Assembly: GCA_013368445.1 (NCBI GenBank)
Contig: JAACJO010000009.1
Location: 1,240,001 to 1,304,000 of the forward strand
From: Leucocoprinus leucothites
Taxonomy: Eukaryota; Basidiomycota; Agaricomycetes; Agaricales; Agaricaceae
Length of the DNA stretch: 64,000 nucleotides
Reading direction: 5' to 3'
Both the position numbers and the translations under genes were made by a program. Shown here piece by piece: positions 21,944 through 33,882 of the stretch. Below the pieces are notes generated by a model. It ran no database searches. It saw only the letters and a program-made list of their open reading frames with translations, and was not told where the DNA came from. Numbering within the stretch: position 1 is the first letter of the stretch; each line of letters opens with the position of its first letter.

Positions 21944-22640
21944 TTATTGAACAATCTGACCTGGCATCTTCCAAAAGGTGTGAAAAGTTAGTGTACGTCT
22001 GGACTTGGGATTAGTATGCGCTCGGTATGCACATGTCTCCAGATCACAAGTCACTCGAAACTCGAGAGGTTGACTATCAATAATAGCACACGACTCTGTG
22101 AGGTTGGGAAACGACCCTTTGTTCCGTAATGACTCTTGGTCTCTCTTAGCTTTCTCCTCTGCTCTCTGGACAAGCACAAAGCAGCTTCAGCTTGAATTAG
22201 GCTGGGTCCTGGTCTACAGTATCTGATCCACCCATGTGGATCAGCCTCATCGCACTGTCTCATAGTGCTTTTGAACCAAGTATCGTCTCATCCGCTTATC
22301 TGGCGCGTCCCACCTCGTCAACACTCGCGTATAACGCTCTTCTCAGGTCTATTACTGAAAATGCAACTTCTGAACCTTTCAAAAATGCCACGACAGAGCC
22401 TATGACGAAGGTCCTGAGAGGACGTTGTCAAATAATCACGCCCCCAAAAATGCGACCAATAAGCATTCTATGGCACCTGCTTGACTGTACGTCGAACAAC
22501 TTCGTGGCAAGAGGCCTTCTCCATGCGTACAGCCGCAATTGAGCATTCCTGGTGGAATGGGAATTTCGAGGCGGGAACTGACGCCGCTTTCACCTCATAC
22601 AGAGTGCACTCCCCAACCGGTATAGAGAGCGGAGTAACTT
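21944..22640 (-). CDS. Possible multi-exon hypothetical gene, weak
   Basis: The minus strand has an open block (about 22640-22490) reading PVGECTLYEVKAASV and SIAAVRMEKASCHEVVRRTV, ending at a GTGCCA donor. Other open blocks follow, ending near 21944 with a run containing KAKRDQESLRNKGSF. An AG acceptor at about 22419 gives a plausible 63-nt intron. I could not resolve a continuous model or identify the family, so this is a candidate only. Confidence 0.22.
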
Positions 22641-22783
22641 TTTTTCTGGTTTCTAACTTTCGTGCAGGGAAAAAGGTGATGCATGTGTAGAAAAACTATG
22701 ACTACATGAGAGTAAAGAGCATGGGTATTAAATACAACACATGTGATTCCGAGGGTCCCAGGTCACTGAAAACCCCATCCCAC

Positions 22784-24484
22784 TCAAACCTTTGCCAAAA
22801 ACGCATCAACAGCCTTCCAAAACTTCTCCGGCTCATCCACCATCGGCAAATGCCCAGACCCCTCCACCTCAACAAACTCAACCTCCGTTCTCCCCTGTCC
22901 CCTCCTCTTCTCATTCCACTCCTCACCAAACTGTTTCAACGACCTACCCACTTTCCCGCCTCCATCCAAACTTCCAGCCAACAATAAAACACTCGGTACC
23001 GAAGACTCTAAAAGCCCAAGCGACAATACATCGTAGGAGCTTAATGCCCTCGCGCCAGCTTCGAAACCGGATACGGGAGTGTTGGTGATGAGTGAGGATA
23101 CCCATTCCGCTCGGCTGTTGTTGCCGTTGGAAGAATCTTCTTGAGGTGAGACTTGAGAACCGGGAGGGAACCATCGTGGAACTGTGATATCTGCAAGACG
23201 CTTCATACCACCGACCTGTTCTCCACCTACGAGAGCGATACGTTCTTCCCAAGCTGCTTTACTACCTTCAGCCGTACGAGGTGCAGTGTCACATACAATG
23301 ATACTTTTTGCGGTCGCTGCCGAGTCATTAATTTCGTTATAGAGAGCAGCGTAGGCGAGAGCCGTGGCTCCGCCTTGGGAAACACCGATGATAGCTTTGA
23401 TATCGCGTGAGGGAATGGACAGATGGGAGGTCAAGATGTCGTGAATGTCGGAAGCTAGAAGTGGAATCGTTACTGTTCGTGGATCTGAGTCTGGTGGGGG
23501 AGGAGAAGACGGAGAGGAAGGAAGTGTGGATTGTCCATGGCCGCGTTGGGAGAATAAGACGATGTTGTAGTCCCTTGCGATAAAATATGGAAGGACGAGT
23601 GACCACATCGTGTAGTCCGTCAAGAGGGAATTGACAAAGACGATACAGGGAGCAGATGTCGAGGATTTGAGGGTTAGAGTGTGAATGGCATGTGTTGGGT
23701 CCTCCTTGGGTATAGGGAAGAAGTACTAGGTCACACCATTAGACATATGGTCTTTATCTTATCAAAGGCCAAACTCACCTCTTGGCGCTCCAACGGCCAA
23801 GGCACAACCTCCTTCGAAAACCCAGCCACATCCACCGCAACGAGAAACCTCGAAACCATATTATACGTCGCGACAACTAACCCAGCCTCCACAAACAAAT
23901 CACTCGTCTTCTCTCTCACATCCTCCTCACTCAATCCACTATGCTCTTTCAACACCCATTGGCGTAACTCACGTCTCAAGTCTTCGGTTATAGAATCCGA
24001 AATCGTGACGGTGCGAGTACTGGCGTCTGAGAATGCGAGAGCGGCAGATTGTAGAGGGTTGAGGATACCTTGGGCGGGAGGAAGTGGGGTGGTGATGTCC
24101 CGGATGATGTAGAGCTGGGCAGTCGTTAATCCGTGTTGTCGGCCGACTTGTTCGTGATGGATCCATTCGTATGCGGCACCGTTTATAGCAGCCACACGTA
24201 GAATCTAACCAAGACCACATAGCAATCAGTCACTATTGTTATCCTACAATGAACCATAAACTCACCATTAGTTCTCTAACATCCCCACCAAGATCACCTT
24301 TCGTCCTCACCGCGCCCAGAAGGGTATTCCAACCCTCCGCAATGGGTGGGACATGAAGTAGAGCAGCATCAAGGGATGTTATACCCCTTTCACCACGTCG
24401 TTGACGGATGGCGTCTCCAATGGGAGATGTACCAGGCGCTGGATATCGCCCTGGGATCCACCTCGATTGTTGTTCAGCTGGCAT
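22784..24484 (-). CDS. Carboxymuconolactone-decarboxylase-like domain fused to alpha/beta hydrolase
   Basis: One gene of three exons (24484-24266, 24204-23779, 23725-22784; introns 61 and 53 nt) encodes 528 aa. Residues 1-210 form an AhpD/CMD-like domain (PGRYPAPGTSPIGDAI, then ELMILRVAAINGAAYEWIHH with the family Glu and His but no redox Cys pair). Residues about 215-528 form an alpha/beta hydrolase: nucleophile elbow GVSQGG, acid region AGSLDGG and the His in VEGSGHLPMV. The junction QE-YFFPIPKED is in frame across a good GTGAGT...CCTAG intron. Bacterial PcaL fuses the same two activities of the beta-ketoadipate pathway in the opposite order. Assignment to protocatechuate catabolism is inference; the CMD domain resembles the broad fungal CMD-like group of unknown substrate. 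Confidence 0.87.
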
Positions 24485-25958
24485 TTTTTGATTTATCGTG
24501 GCTGGCGCTGAGGTGGTTATGTCGTGGGTTAATGTCAAGTATTAGGTTGTGGTAGGAAGAAGCAGAGATGGGCAGGTGGTTTCATGGAGATTAAATGCGA
24601 TTGGGTATATTACTTATGGCTGACTTATTCATAGAACTTAGAAGGTCGAGGCGCGTGAGGAGCCGTCGGTGTTTCGACTGACTAATTATAACCCAATAAA
24701 CCCAATAAGTCTCCACTAATTACAGGAGTCCACTACCTTTTCTTCCCCTCGATACCCCAGGCTTTTCTTTTCAATTAATCAAGAAGCCTGTCTATCGCTC
24801 CCCGGTCCTTTGCCGCAGCCACTCATGACCTCATTTATATTAGCAACATGCTCATGGCACCACATTTATCATCAATAACTCGAGCGCTTGGTGTGCACAT
24901 CACTGGCTTTAGCGACGAAATCAAGAAGACCACATATCATATATCGGCAAAGGCCCTTCTAAATAGTAAAGAAAACAAGCGGCTTGATTCGGCAACGCAC
25001 ACTGGGCCCTTACTGTATTCCGGTATGATGTGTGATGTTGGTAGCGGATTATCATGAAGACCAGACGAGCGGATAGACCAAGTAACATATAATTGTATAA
25101 TCCTATAAGTAATCAACTCATACCATCAACATATACATGCTGCACGACCAGAGCCTGCTCCACCCACTCGCGCTGAAAATATGAAGTAGTATCTTAGTCT
25201 GGCAGCGAAATCATATCAGTTAACACGTATGAATGTAGGGCCCCCTTGACCTTGGTGAGGAGGGTGATCAGAGAATTCGAAAAATGATATGACATATAGT
25301 AAAACATCACATTATAGTCATATATATTGCTTATTTACTTTATTTGACGTCTTACGTGATATGTCATATTGTTTTTCCGGAATTCTGTGATGCGTATTAT
25401 TGTTACTGATGAAGTAACAGATACAGGGAAATGAAACTAGCTGTTCAATCAGAATAATGTGCCCAGAGGACGAAGGATGCGGGCTTGAGGTGTCGGGACA
25501 CAAGTCCAAGACCGTGGTGTGACTAATTCCCGAAAGAAAGAATAAGCAAGTCTGCTCTGCTACTATATGATAGTAAGAATGATCATGATGCTAGGCCTTA
25601 GTGAAGGGGGTCGAGTGGATAGCTTTTCGAATTCGAGAGACTGGGAGAGATGGAGGTACTATGGCGATGTGCTTATGTCGGATTGGTTCTGGTATTTCGT
25701 TGATTTCAGCTTGAGGGTTACTGTAACCGTGCAACGGCAGGGGCGTGTTCGTTGACCTTTACTCATGTCCATCAGGTGCTCTTAGTCAGGCTGTGCCGCG
25801 GCATGGTGAGGACTCTACTATACAAATAATGATGATAGAAGCCTGATTTGTCGCCCGTACAAGACACCATCCCTATTTGTACTGTACTAAGCTACGGCTC
25901 ATGATAACATCATGGTTTCTAATAAATCACAACGGCCCCTCTTTGATCCATTCCGGGA
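24485..25958. other. Intergenic region holding a dispersed repeat
   Basis: No supported gene. Contains repeat copy 24926-25160, listed separately. Otherwise only short open frames are seen. Confidence 0.45.
24926..25160. repeat. Dispersed repeat, copy 1
   Basis: Diverged direct copy of 39779-40010. Shared blocks include gaagaccacatatcatatat, a cactgggnnntttactntatt block, gaagaccngacgagcngana and cctataagtaancaactca. It is non-coding in both places. No terminal inverted repeat or LTR-like TG...CA ends were found, so the class is unknown. Confidence 0.7.
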
Positions 25959-27479
25959 TCAATGAATTCGCAGTGCTTTGACAATATTTTCCAGGTCAAA
26001 CGTTTGGAGTTGATCCGCCCTCACCATCGCCACAAGGGTGATCAGTAGCACAACCAACACTGCGACCACAACCATTAATGCAATCAAGAAAGGTCTGCTC
26101 CCAACCAATGCAAGCTGCTCGACCTCTCCAATAGCATCACTGTCTATCATTTCGAACGCGGGAAAGGTGAAGTTGAAGAAATCTGGTCGATACCCGCTTA
26201 GATAGGCCTTCGCTGATGATAGCAAGATTTTGTTCATCCGACGATTGATTTCATCGAGGGGTAGAGGCTTTGTCCCACCAGGTATAGGAGTGTATTCAAA
26301 TGCAGGGTCTGTGAGGAAGAGAATGCGTACTATGCTGTTAACAACAGATAATGTACCGTCCCATGGCTCTTGAGTGGATGTGGCGAAGAGAAGGCACTGC
26401 GAGAAGATTGTGTCGGCAGCTTCTGGTGGGATGTTGTTAACTACGCGCGATCCGGATTGCATGTCGGCCGAGAGAGTGCCACCTTTAAGGGTTACGGTAG
26501 CAGGGGATATTTTGAACTGTGGATCACAGAGGAGCACGGTAATGAGAAGGTCAGTCCCGTTGGTGGATGGACCAAGTTGCCTAGAAGCTAAGGTGGTTGG
26601 AATGCCTTCGAGATTTAGAACACGCCCGTCGGGCACCGCTATATTTCGGGTGGCAAAGATGAAACCGCTCAAAGGACTACTTGCACTGGAGTTAGACCCC
26701 AGCTGCCCTGCCAAATAGGTAGGATGGCTGGGGATCGACCGCGTCAGGAGTGTGTCTAACTTGAGAAGAAAAAACGCACTTGCGTTAGCCCAAATCCCAT
26801 CGCCAGGATCCATGTTAGAGGCTTCGGTGAACATATTCCAGACTTGGTTGTCAATTATGTTCCCGGACTCGCCCTTTGTCACAGGCTCGAACAGAGGGGA
26901 TGGCACCTGCCAGGAACAATTGAAATTAAAAGTATTGACGCCGCTCTGATATCGAATAGTCGAGTTGGCAGAAATTAGATCGGAAGATAGCCACGGAATA
27001 AGGACATTAGGTTGCTCCCCTCGAAAGCCGTAGAAGGAATCCTCGAGTTGTTCAAGCCGAGTGATGAGGTCGGCTCTGTAAGAAGCCAACCCGTCCTCAC
27101 GTACATTATTCCAATTTTCCGTAATAGTGAGATTGGCTACTCTAACCCTCGTTGGTTTTTGAATGGAAATCAAGTTCACGTTTATAGCACTAGGCCCAAG
27201 TCCATTCAGGACTAGGAGCAGAAGTGTGCATATGAACCCGAGGCGGAATGGTGTGGTTGCCCTTTTAGAACCAAAGTGCGTGATTTGGTCAATATAGCCT
27301 GTCGTTATGCGAGAAACAACATCAGTCTCTCGAAAGACTACCTTGCCGTTTTGGCGTGCCAGCTCCATCCACTCGGCGCTGAACACTTGAAGGAGTATTT
27401 CTCTGACAGTAAAAGTAGCCAAGGCGTGCCAGATGACGGATATAGCTGTCATGGCTCCTCTGACCTCGGAGAGAGTGGT
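25959..27479 (-). pseudogene. Large fungal membrane protein gene, 3' part, split by copia insertion
   Basis: This 507-codon segment (stop included) continues in frame, after removal of the retrotransposon and one copy of its 5-bp target duplication, with 33883-34152. The undisrupted product would have 596 aa. It has hydrophobic helices near AMTAISVIWHALATF and RLGFICTLLLLVLNGLG, a long presumably extracellular domain with many N-x-S/T sites (for example ANLTITEN, WANASA, NFTFPAF), and a C-terminal helix (LIALMVVVAVLVVLLITLVA). The type is common and uncharacterised in Agaricomycetes. The open frame on both sides of the insertion and no other lesion indicate that the insertion is recent relative to gene decay. 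Confidence 0.85.
27475..27479. repeat. Target-site duplication, left copy
   Basis: GTGGT directly before the 5' LTR; the identical GTGGT follows the 3' LTR at 33878-33882. Five bases is the usual copia duplication length. Confidence 0.93.
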
Positions 27480-27853
27480 TGTTGAATCACGTGCGCGTCT
27501 ACACGCTGCTATGTTCGTGTTCACTCTCAATTATGACATATGCATTCTATTATTAGATACCACTATGTTTACGCACCGATACTTCGTGCGGACTATACAT
27601 GTTTTACTATACGTTTTACCTGTACCCTTTACCACCTCAAAACGATGGTGTAATACTCTCTTTATAGTAGAAATTATTCGAACTCTTTAGTATAAATACC
27701 CTGTATTTTCTTTGATATTAGACAGTCAATTCTATACTCTCAGTCGCAACTACTACTACTTCTAACTCCCATAACAGACCAACTGCCTAGTAAAGTGAGT
27801 CATCAACTACGTCGTCTACCTTCACCGCTACGCTCCCCGTTGCTGCTTCGACA
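27480..27853 (+). repeat. 5' LTR of copia element
   Basis: 374 bp, starting TGTTGAATCAC and ending CTTCGACA. A TATAAATA box lies at 27691-27698. It differs from the 3' LTR at nine sites with no indels. All nine are C/T or G/A changes at CpG, or at a site best explained as a CpG mutated differently in each copy (ttGA here, tCAa in the other). Confidence 0.97.
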
Positions 27854-28112
27854 GGTTATGGGCCCCGATCGCCAGCTCGATATCGCACTAGCTGACTAGC
27901 TCGCTGTGCTTGATGTCTGAGAAGGACTAGATCGACCTGTTATGGGAAGGCCGCTTCCTAGCGCCACCGCTGTACCTTGTAAAGGGCCCAGCATCCCTTC
28001 TCATTTCTGTGTCTTACCCTAGCCCTTAGGCGATTTGGGTTCGAAACCTTGCTCAATTAGCACATCACTGCTGCTTCTAACGAACAACGTTGACTGACAA
28101 CTTCTTTTCAGA
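27854..28112 (+). other. Untranslated leader of copia element
   Basis: 259 bp between the 5' LTR and the gag start codon. The sequence just after the LTR (ggttatgggccccgat) is where a primer-binding site should lie, but I could not match it to a tRNA 3' end with confidence. A gttatggg string recurs at about 27939. A cttcttttcag acceptor-like string directly precedes the gag ATG, so splicing of the leader is conceivable. Confidence 0.55.
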
Positions 28113-31100
28113 ATGTCTTCTATCAACAATGGAGCTTCTCGTATTCCCATCCTTCAAGGCCCCCAGAACTACCAGTTTTGGTCCATGAGGATGCAGGGAT
28201 ACCTTTCCATGATCATGACCCCTGGAACCCCTCTTACGGGTTGGACTGTCACAAATGGCATGGTTCCTCCGCTCCCACCTCTTGTTGCTCCAGTCATGGA
28301 TGTCGACAATAATGTTACGAATGCTGCAGAAGCTGCCGCTTCACATGCGCTTCGAACTGAGGAAGAACATTGAAGAAACTTTTTAGAACAATCTGCGATT
28401 GGCATGCTGATCCAAGCTGTCCCAGATTCCATGCTCCACTTAATCGTCCAAGGAGATCCTGCTACCACTTGGGATGAACTCCAATGCCTTTATGGCACCC
28501 AAGGTCCTGCATCAGTCTATGGCGACTTCATCCGTGCCGTCTCCTGGTCTCTCCCCGGAAACATGGATCCGGCTCAGTCCATCGCTGAGCTTGAATCTCT
28601 ATTCACTCGGATCGAAGGCGCGACTGCGCGACTTCCCAAGGTGATCTGTGCCATGATTCTGCTTCGCGCTGTCCCGCAAGGGATGGAAACCTTAGCGCAG
28701 TCAATCCTTGCGAATCAAACGCAAATGTCCCAACTCACATGGGATCTGGTCTGTAGCGCCATCCAGGCTGCTTGGTCCCAGAAGATGACTGCCTCTGCTT
28801 CTCGCGCCAGCTGCTCCAATGGTCAATGGCAGCAGAACCGGAACCCTGGCAATCAACAACACCAGGGGCAAGGACAACAAGGGCCGTTTCGATCACAGCC
28901 CCAGCAGCAGCCACAGCAGCAGCAGCCTCCTAATCAGGGCGCTGGCCAGAAGCCTGGTAACCCCCAATCTGGCAATCCTGGCGGAGATGGCAAGAAAGGA
29001 AAACACGGTAAGAGAGGAGGCAAAAAAGGCAAGGGCACTGCTAATGAAGCTGCGACCAATGCCAACACCTCCAACTCCTCTGGAGTCACCACCATCGCTC
29101 CTCAATATGGCGCTTCCAGTGCCATCAGTTTCGCTACCCCTGCTATTGCTAACCGTCCTCTCCTCGCGAACCGGATTGCCTCGCTGGCAGAACCAGTTAA
29201 TGCAAGCTCTTTGTCATCCACATGCCACCTTGTTGCAGAAGCGCGAAAGAATACACCACGGCTTCAGGAGCGAATCTCCGAATCTCCTCAGTCCGAGGGA
29301 TATCGTCGCAGAAGCTCGCAAGCTACCAAGGATAAAGTGCTGAAGATTTGGGATGAAAGGCTCGCCAACCTCGCGGTCGAAGCCGAAACGACGGGCTCCA
29401 TTATTGAGGAAATTCCTTATTATGGAGGAGATATGGACGAATGCCCACTGTCGCCGAGGATGACACCTCCGGCTGATCCGATGCTCGAATCCAACTCCGA
29501 GGGGGAGGATTCTGATGGGTGGACTTCTGGGTTGTGGACAATGCAAGTCTTTTCTTCTATCTCTGATTGGATTAACACTGATACAGTGATGCCACAGCAT
29601 GACCGAGAAAGGGCCTGTCGCCTCACTCGAGCCCGCTCCCATGTGAGTGCTCCTGGCCACGCTGAACATTTTCGCGGACTAGTTACATTGTCTCCGGCTC
29701 CTGTATATACTTGTCTTGTATCGCACACTATTTCGGTCGCCCCTGTGGGGCTTTTATTAAATTGTGACTTGACCTCTGTGCCGCGCTGTGTGAATCTATC
29801 TAAGTGTGAGAAAGCTTTATGTTGCCACTGTAAGGGAAAGAAAGCGCCTTCACGGGCTGCTTCTTGGATTCTCAATTCAGGTGCTTCCGCACATTTCACA
29901 CCCTATTTGGATGATTTCTCTACAATCGAAATGGGAAAATTCGGTGAAATTCAGACAGCTAACAAAAATGCTCCCCTATCTATATCGGGTCAAGGCACTG
30001 TTCTGATTGAACATGAGATTCATGATAACGGAAAAACGATCACTGCGATGACTTCATTGTCCCCTGTGTTCTATGTAAAGGGTATGCACGATCGCCTCAT
30101 GTCTGCCGGTCAACTCTTGGAATCCGGGTTGCGCAGTGAGGCTGATAAACATGGTACTATCTTTTGGGATGAGTCAGGCAATGCTGTTTTGTCAGCGGCT
30201 CCTCATTCTGAGTGGCAGCCTATGCTACAAACAGTAAGATGTCGAATTGTACATTCGAATGCTTCAAGCCACGTCACTCAGCATCCTGACTATAACACCT
30301 GGCATCAACGTTTAGGACATCCGTCTAATCGCGTGTTGAGCAAAATTAAAGACTCCACACTGAATGGACCTCAGGTTTCAATTCCCGATCATTCACGCCC
30401 TTGTCCAGGCTGCATGAAAGGGAAGATGCACCAGAAACCCTTTAACGATAACCCAATTCGGGCCAAAGAAGCCTTTGAGCACGTTCACAGTGATCTCTTT
30501 GAGCTCCCCATCGTATCTTATCACAAGTACAAATGGGTTATGACCTTATTGGACGATTACTCCTCATTTGCCCACGTGGTGCTTCTACGATCAAAAGCTG
30601 AAGCAGCTCCCCGCATGGTTGAGCTTCTAACTTATGTTCAGAACCAATTTGGCAAATCGATTCGTCGATTTACATCTGATCGAGGAGGAGAATTTGTAGC
30701 AGGTACCCTGCAAGATTATCTTAGGGTAAAAGGAATTGAGTTCACACCGAGTGCGCCCCGCGTCCATCAACAGAACGGGCGAGCAGAAAGATTGAATCGA
30801 ACACTACATGAGAAGGCGCAAGCCATGCGACTTCACGCGTGTCTTCCAGATTCATGGTGGGATTTCACGATTAACACCGCAACCCATATCTACAATCGCA
30901 CATCGATGAACCGCATCCAATGGAAAACTCCGTTTGAGTTAGTACATGGACATAAACCTGACATCAGTCACCTACGAGTATTCGGTTGTGCAGCATATGT
31001 GTTCCTTCCGGACGAAATGCGCCCAAATAAATTATCTGCGAAATCTGAACTGATGATCTTCGTTGGATATGATTGGGAGAAGAATTATATCTTTCTCCGC

Positions 31101-33425
31101 CATACTCGAGGGAATGCTGAGTTTATCTCACCGACTGTCATCTTTGATGAAAAGATGTTCCCTAAATGTCCAGATCAAAAACCTGCGGTTTACCCCAAGC
31201 CGCCTCGCACTGAGATTCCTCCAATCTCGACTATTCCGAATGTTCCAAAAGTAGACCATCTGCCTACACCTCGAGGAGGAGAGCCGCCTCGTGCGCCTTC
31301 ACCTCGTGCTCCTCCACGCCCTAAAACACCTTCACCTCCTAGATCGCCAAGTCCACCTCTTTCTTACGCTGATCCAGAAGATCGCGATCCAAAAGAAGAG
31401 GAAGAAGAAGTTGAGTTACCTCCTTCTCCGGGACCTTCGCGAGAGGAACCTGGTCCACGAAAACGTGCTCGGTCTCCATCTCCACCCAAGGTACCACCAC
31501 CGCGACCTTCGGTCCAGGATGATCTTGATGCACTAGAATGGCTTGACCGCTGGGTCACTGAACATGAAAATCGCCATCCTAGGCGAAATGTTCAACCTCC
31601 AAACAGACCAGGAAATGTGTACGGTGATAGGAGTGACCCTCTTGATGTCATCCGACGATATAGGGAACTCAATCCTAACTTACCATGCAATCATGCTCAA
31701 TATCGACCTATTCCTGGAGCAATTTCCGATGAGGAAGCTTGGAATAGATTACAAAATTGGAATATCCCTCACCCGGATAGTAGTATCAACAATAAACCGT
31801 CATCTACCGATTTTGCGAAGTTTGTGAAGGAAGGGGGGGTAAAATTAGTCGATTTCCTTCTTGCACAACGCGCCAATGGACCAGTTCCTGAACAGTTTTG
31901 AGATATCGCGAATTTAGACACTGACACTCAAACTAAATGGCAAAAAGCGATGCTTGAGGAATTAGATGCACTTCATAAGCAAGGTGTATACGAGCTCGTT
32001 GATCTCCCAAAAGGAAGGAGAGCTATTAAAAATAGATGGGTTTATAACATCAAGTCCGATAATCGATATCGCTCTCGCCTCGTTGCGAAAGGATTCTCCC
32101 AGATCGAGGGAATTGACTTCGATGAACTCTTTTCTCCAGTTGTCCAATATGAGACCACACGCCTACTTCTTGGCATTGCAGCGCTTGAGGACTTTGACCT
32201 TCACTCTGTTGACATCAAAACAGCCTATTTATATGGCGATCTGGATGAAGAGATCTATATGGAACAGCCAGAAGGGTTCCGACTTCCTGGCCATGAGAAG
32301 AAAGTCTGGAGATTACGCAAAGCGATCTACAGTCTAAAACAAGCCGGCTTATCTTGGTGGAAAGTACTCACTTCATCGATGCTGAAACTTGGATTCAAGC
32401 GCTGTAAGTCCAACGCTGGCGTTTACCATTTCACACATCCCAAGACCGGCGAGCGTGTCTTTGCGGTCGTATATGTGGATGATGTATTTTTTATGGGTAA
32501 AAAGAATTCCCTGCTCCTCTCCGAGTTGAAGCAAAAATTCATGACTACTTGGGAATGTCATGACCAAGGTGAACTTTCTGAGTTCCTAGGCATGAACATA
32601 TCACGCGATTGAAAAGAGAGAAAACTCTATGTAGATCAGGTGAAATACCTCAATAAGGTTCTTGAGAAGTTTGAGATTCCCAAAGGCGCGAAATTCACAC
32701 CGCTGCCATCCGGATTCATCTTCGAACCCTATGTCGATAAGGTAGATCCTAAGTTTAGGACTCGTTACCAACAGTTAGTCGGATCGCTGATGTATCTTAT
32801 GATCGGATCGAGACCTGACATATCCTTTGCAGTTGTCAAACTCTCCCAGCAATCTGCTGCCCCCTCTAATGCGCACTTCCGGGCTGGACTCCATGTGCTG
32901 CAATATTTGCGATCAACGTGCAATTATCGACTCGTTTTTGATGGAGCTTCTAATCAGGCCATCATTGCTTGTTCTGATAGTGATTGGGCGCAAGACGGAC
33001 AGTCTCGACGATCTGTTACAGGTAACTTTGTCACAATAGCGCATGGACCTGTAAGCTGGCTTAGCTGCAAGCAGAAAACAGTCGCTTTGTCATCTACTGA
33101 AGCTGAGTATATGGCGCTATCTGATTGCAGCCGACAGCTGATGTGGATTCAACAACTTCTCGAAGAGATAGGTTTTAAAATACCTGCTCCGATTCTCTAT
33201 GGTGATAATATTGGATCTATCTTCTGGAGCGAGAACCCTGTTCAAGAAAAACGCTCGAAGCATATTGATATACAATACCACTATATACAAGATATCGTTG
33301 AAGAAGGTTCCGTTGAGTTGGAAATTATCGAGGGCTCAAACAACCCTGCCGATATTCTAACGAAAAACCTCGGTTCAATTCTCTTCAATAAATTTGTTTA
33401 TTCTCTAGGTATCAAATTTCTTTAG
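28113..33425 (+). pseudogene. Copia gag-pol polyprotein frame with three in-frame TGA codons
   Basis: A single reading frame of 1771 codons including the final stop (28113-33425) is interrupted at 28371, 31899 and 32610, each time by TGA, with no frameshift. Gag has the copia-type start (LQGPQNYQFWSMRM) and a Gln-rich then Lys-rich linker. The protease region reads ILNSGASAHF, with Asn where the catalytic Asp is expected. Pre-integrase His/Cys ligands (WHQRLGH ... CPGCMKGK) are present. The integrase D-D-E residues sit in HSDLF, TSDRGGEF and NGRAERLN. Reverse transcriptase has the catalytic YVDD in VVYVDDVF. RNase H has SDSDWA, SSTEAEYMAL and YGDNIG. All else is intact, so decay has been by a few point changes. 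Confidence 0.95.
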
Positions 33426-33490
33426 CGCTTTAATAGCTGCTTAAATGAAGCGCTTTCATAGTCGCTGAATTATGCATCTCCCACCATTTC

Positions 33491-33503
33491 GAGTGAGGAG
33501 GAG
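33491..33503 (+). promoter_or_regulatory. Polypurine tract
   Basis: Purine-rich run gagtgaggaggag directly before the 3' LTR, broken by one T; the expected primer for plus-strand synthesis. Confidence 0.75.
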
Positions 33504-33877
33504 TGTTGAATCACGTGTGCGTCTACATGCTGCTATGTTCGTGTTCACTCTCAATTATGACATATGCATTCTATTATTAGATACCACTATGTTTACGCAC
33601 TGATACTTCGTGCGGACTATACATGTTTTACTATACGTTTTACCTGTACCCTTTACCACCTCGAAACGATGGTGTAATACTCTCTTTATAGTAGAAATTA
33701 TTCGAACTCTTTAGTATAAATACCCTGTATTTTCTTCAATATTAGACAGTCAATTCTATACTCTCAGTCGCAACTACTACTACTTCTAACTCCCATAACA
33801 GACCAACTGCCTAGTAAAGTGAGTCATCGACTACGTCATCTACCTTCACCGCTATGCTCCCCGTTGCTGCTTCGACA
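33504..33877 (+). repeat. 3' LTR of copia element
   Basis: 374 bp, same ends as the 5' LTR and followed by the right target-site copy GTGGT (33878-33882). Confidence 0.97.
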
Positions 33878-33882
33878 GTGGT

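Larger units (their letters stand above)
27480..33877 (+). mobile_element. Ty1/copia LTR retrotransposon, full length, inactivated
   Basis: A 6398-bp element with two 374-bp LTRs (TG...CA ends), a GTGGT target-site duplication on each side and a purine tract before the 3' LTR. It has one gag-pol frame in copia order: gag, protease, integrase, reverse transcriptase, RNase H. It sits inside a host membrane-protein gene, in the opposite transcriptional orientation. The LTRs are identical in length and differ at nine positions, all transitions. The coding frame is interrupted by three TGA codons and the protease active site is altered, so this copy cannot make its own full set of proteins. Confidence 0.97.

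Noticed and set aside
28020..28045. tRNA-like B-box string (gggttcgaaacc) in the retrotransposon leader
   Set aside because: No matching acceptor, D or anticodon stems can be drawn around it.
28893..31558. Open frames antisense to gag-pol
   Set aside because: They are shadows of the Pro/Gln-rich and repetitive coding sequence; the sense frame carries all domain motifs.
28371..32612. TGA codons in gag-pol as selenocysteine or stop-codon recoding
   Set aside because: Other genes in the window end in TGA (MED8, TFB5, the CMD fusion), no recoding element was seen, and CpG decay explains all three.
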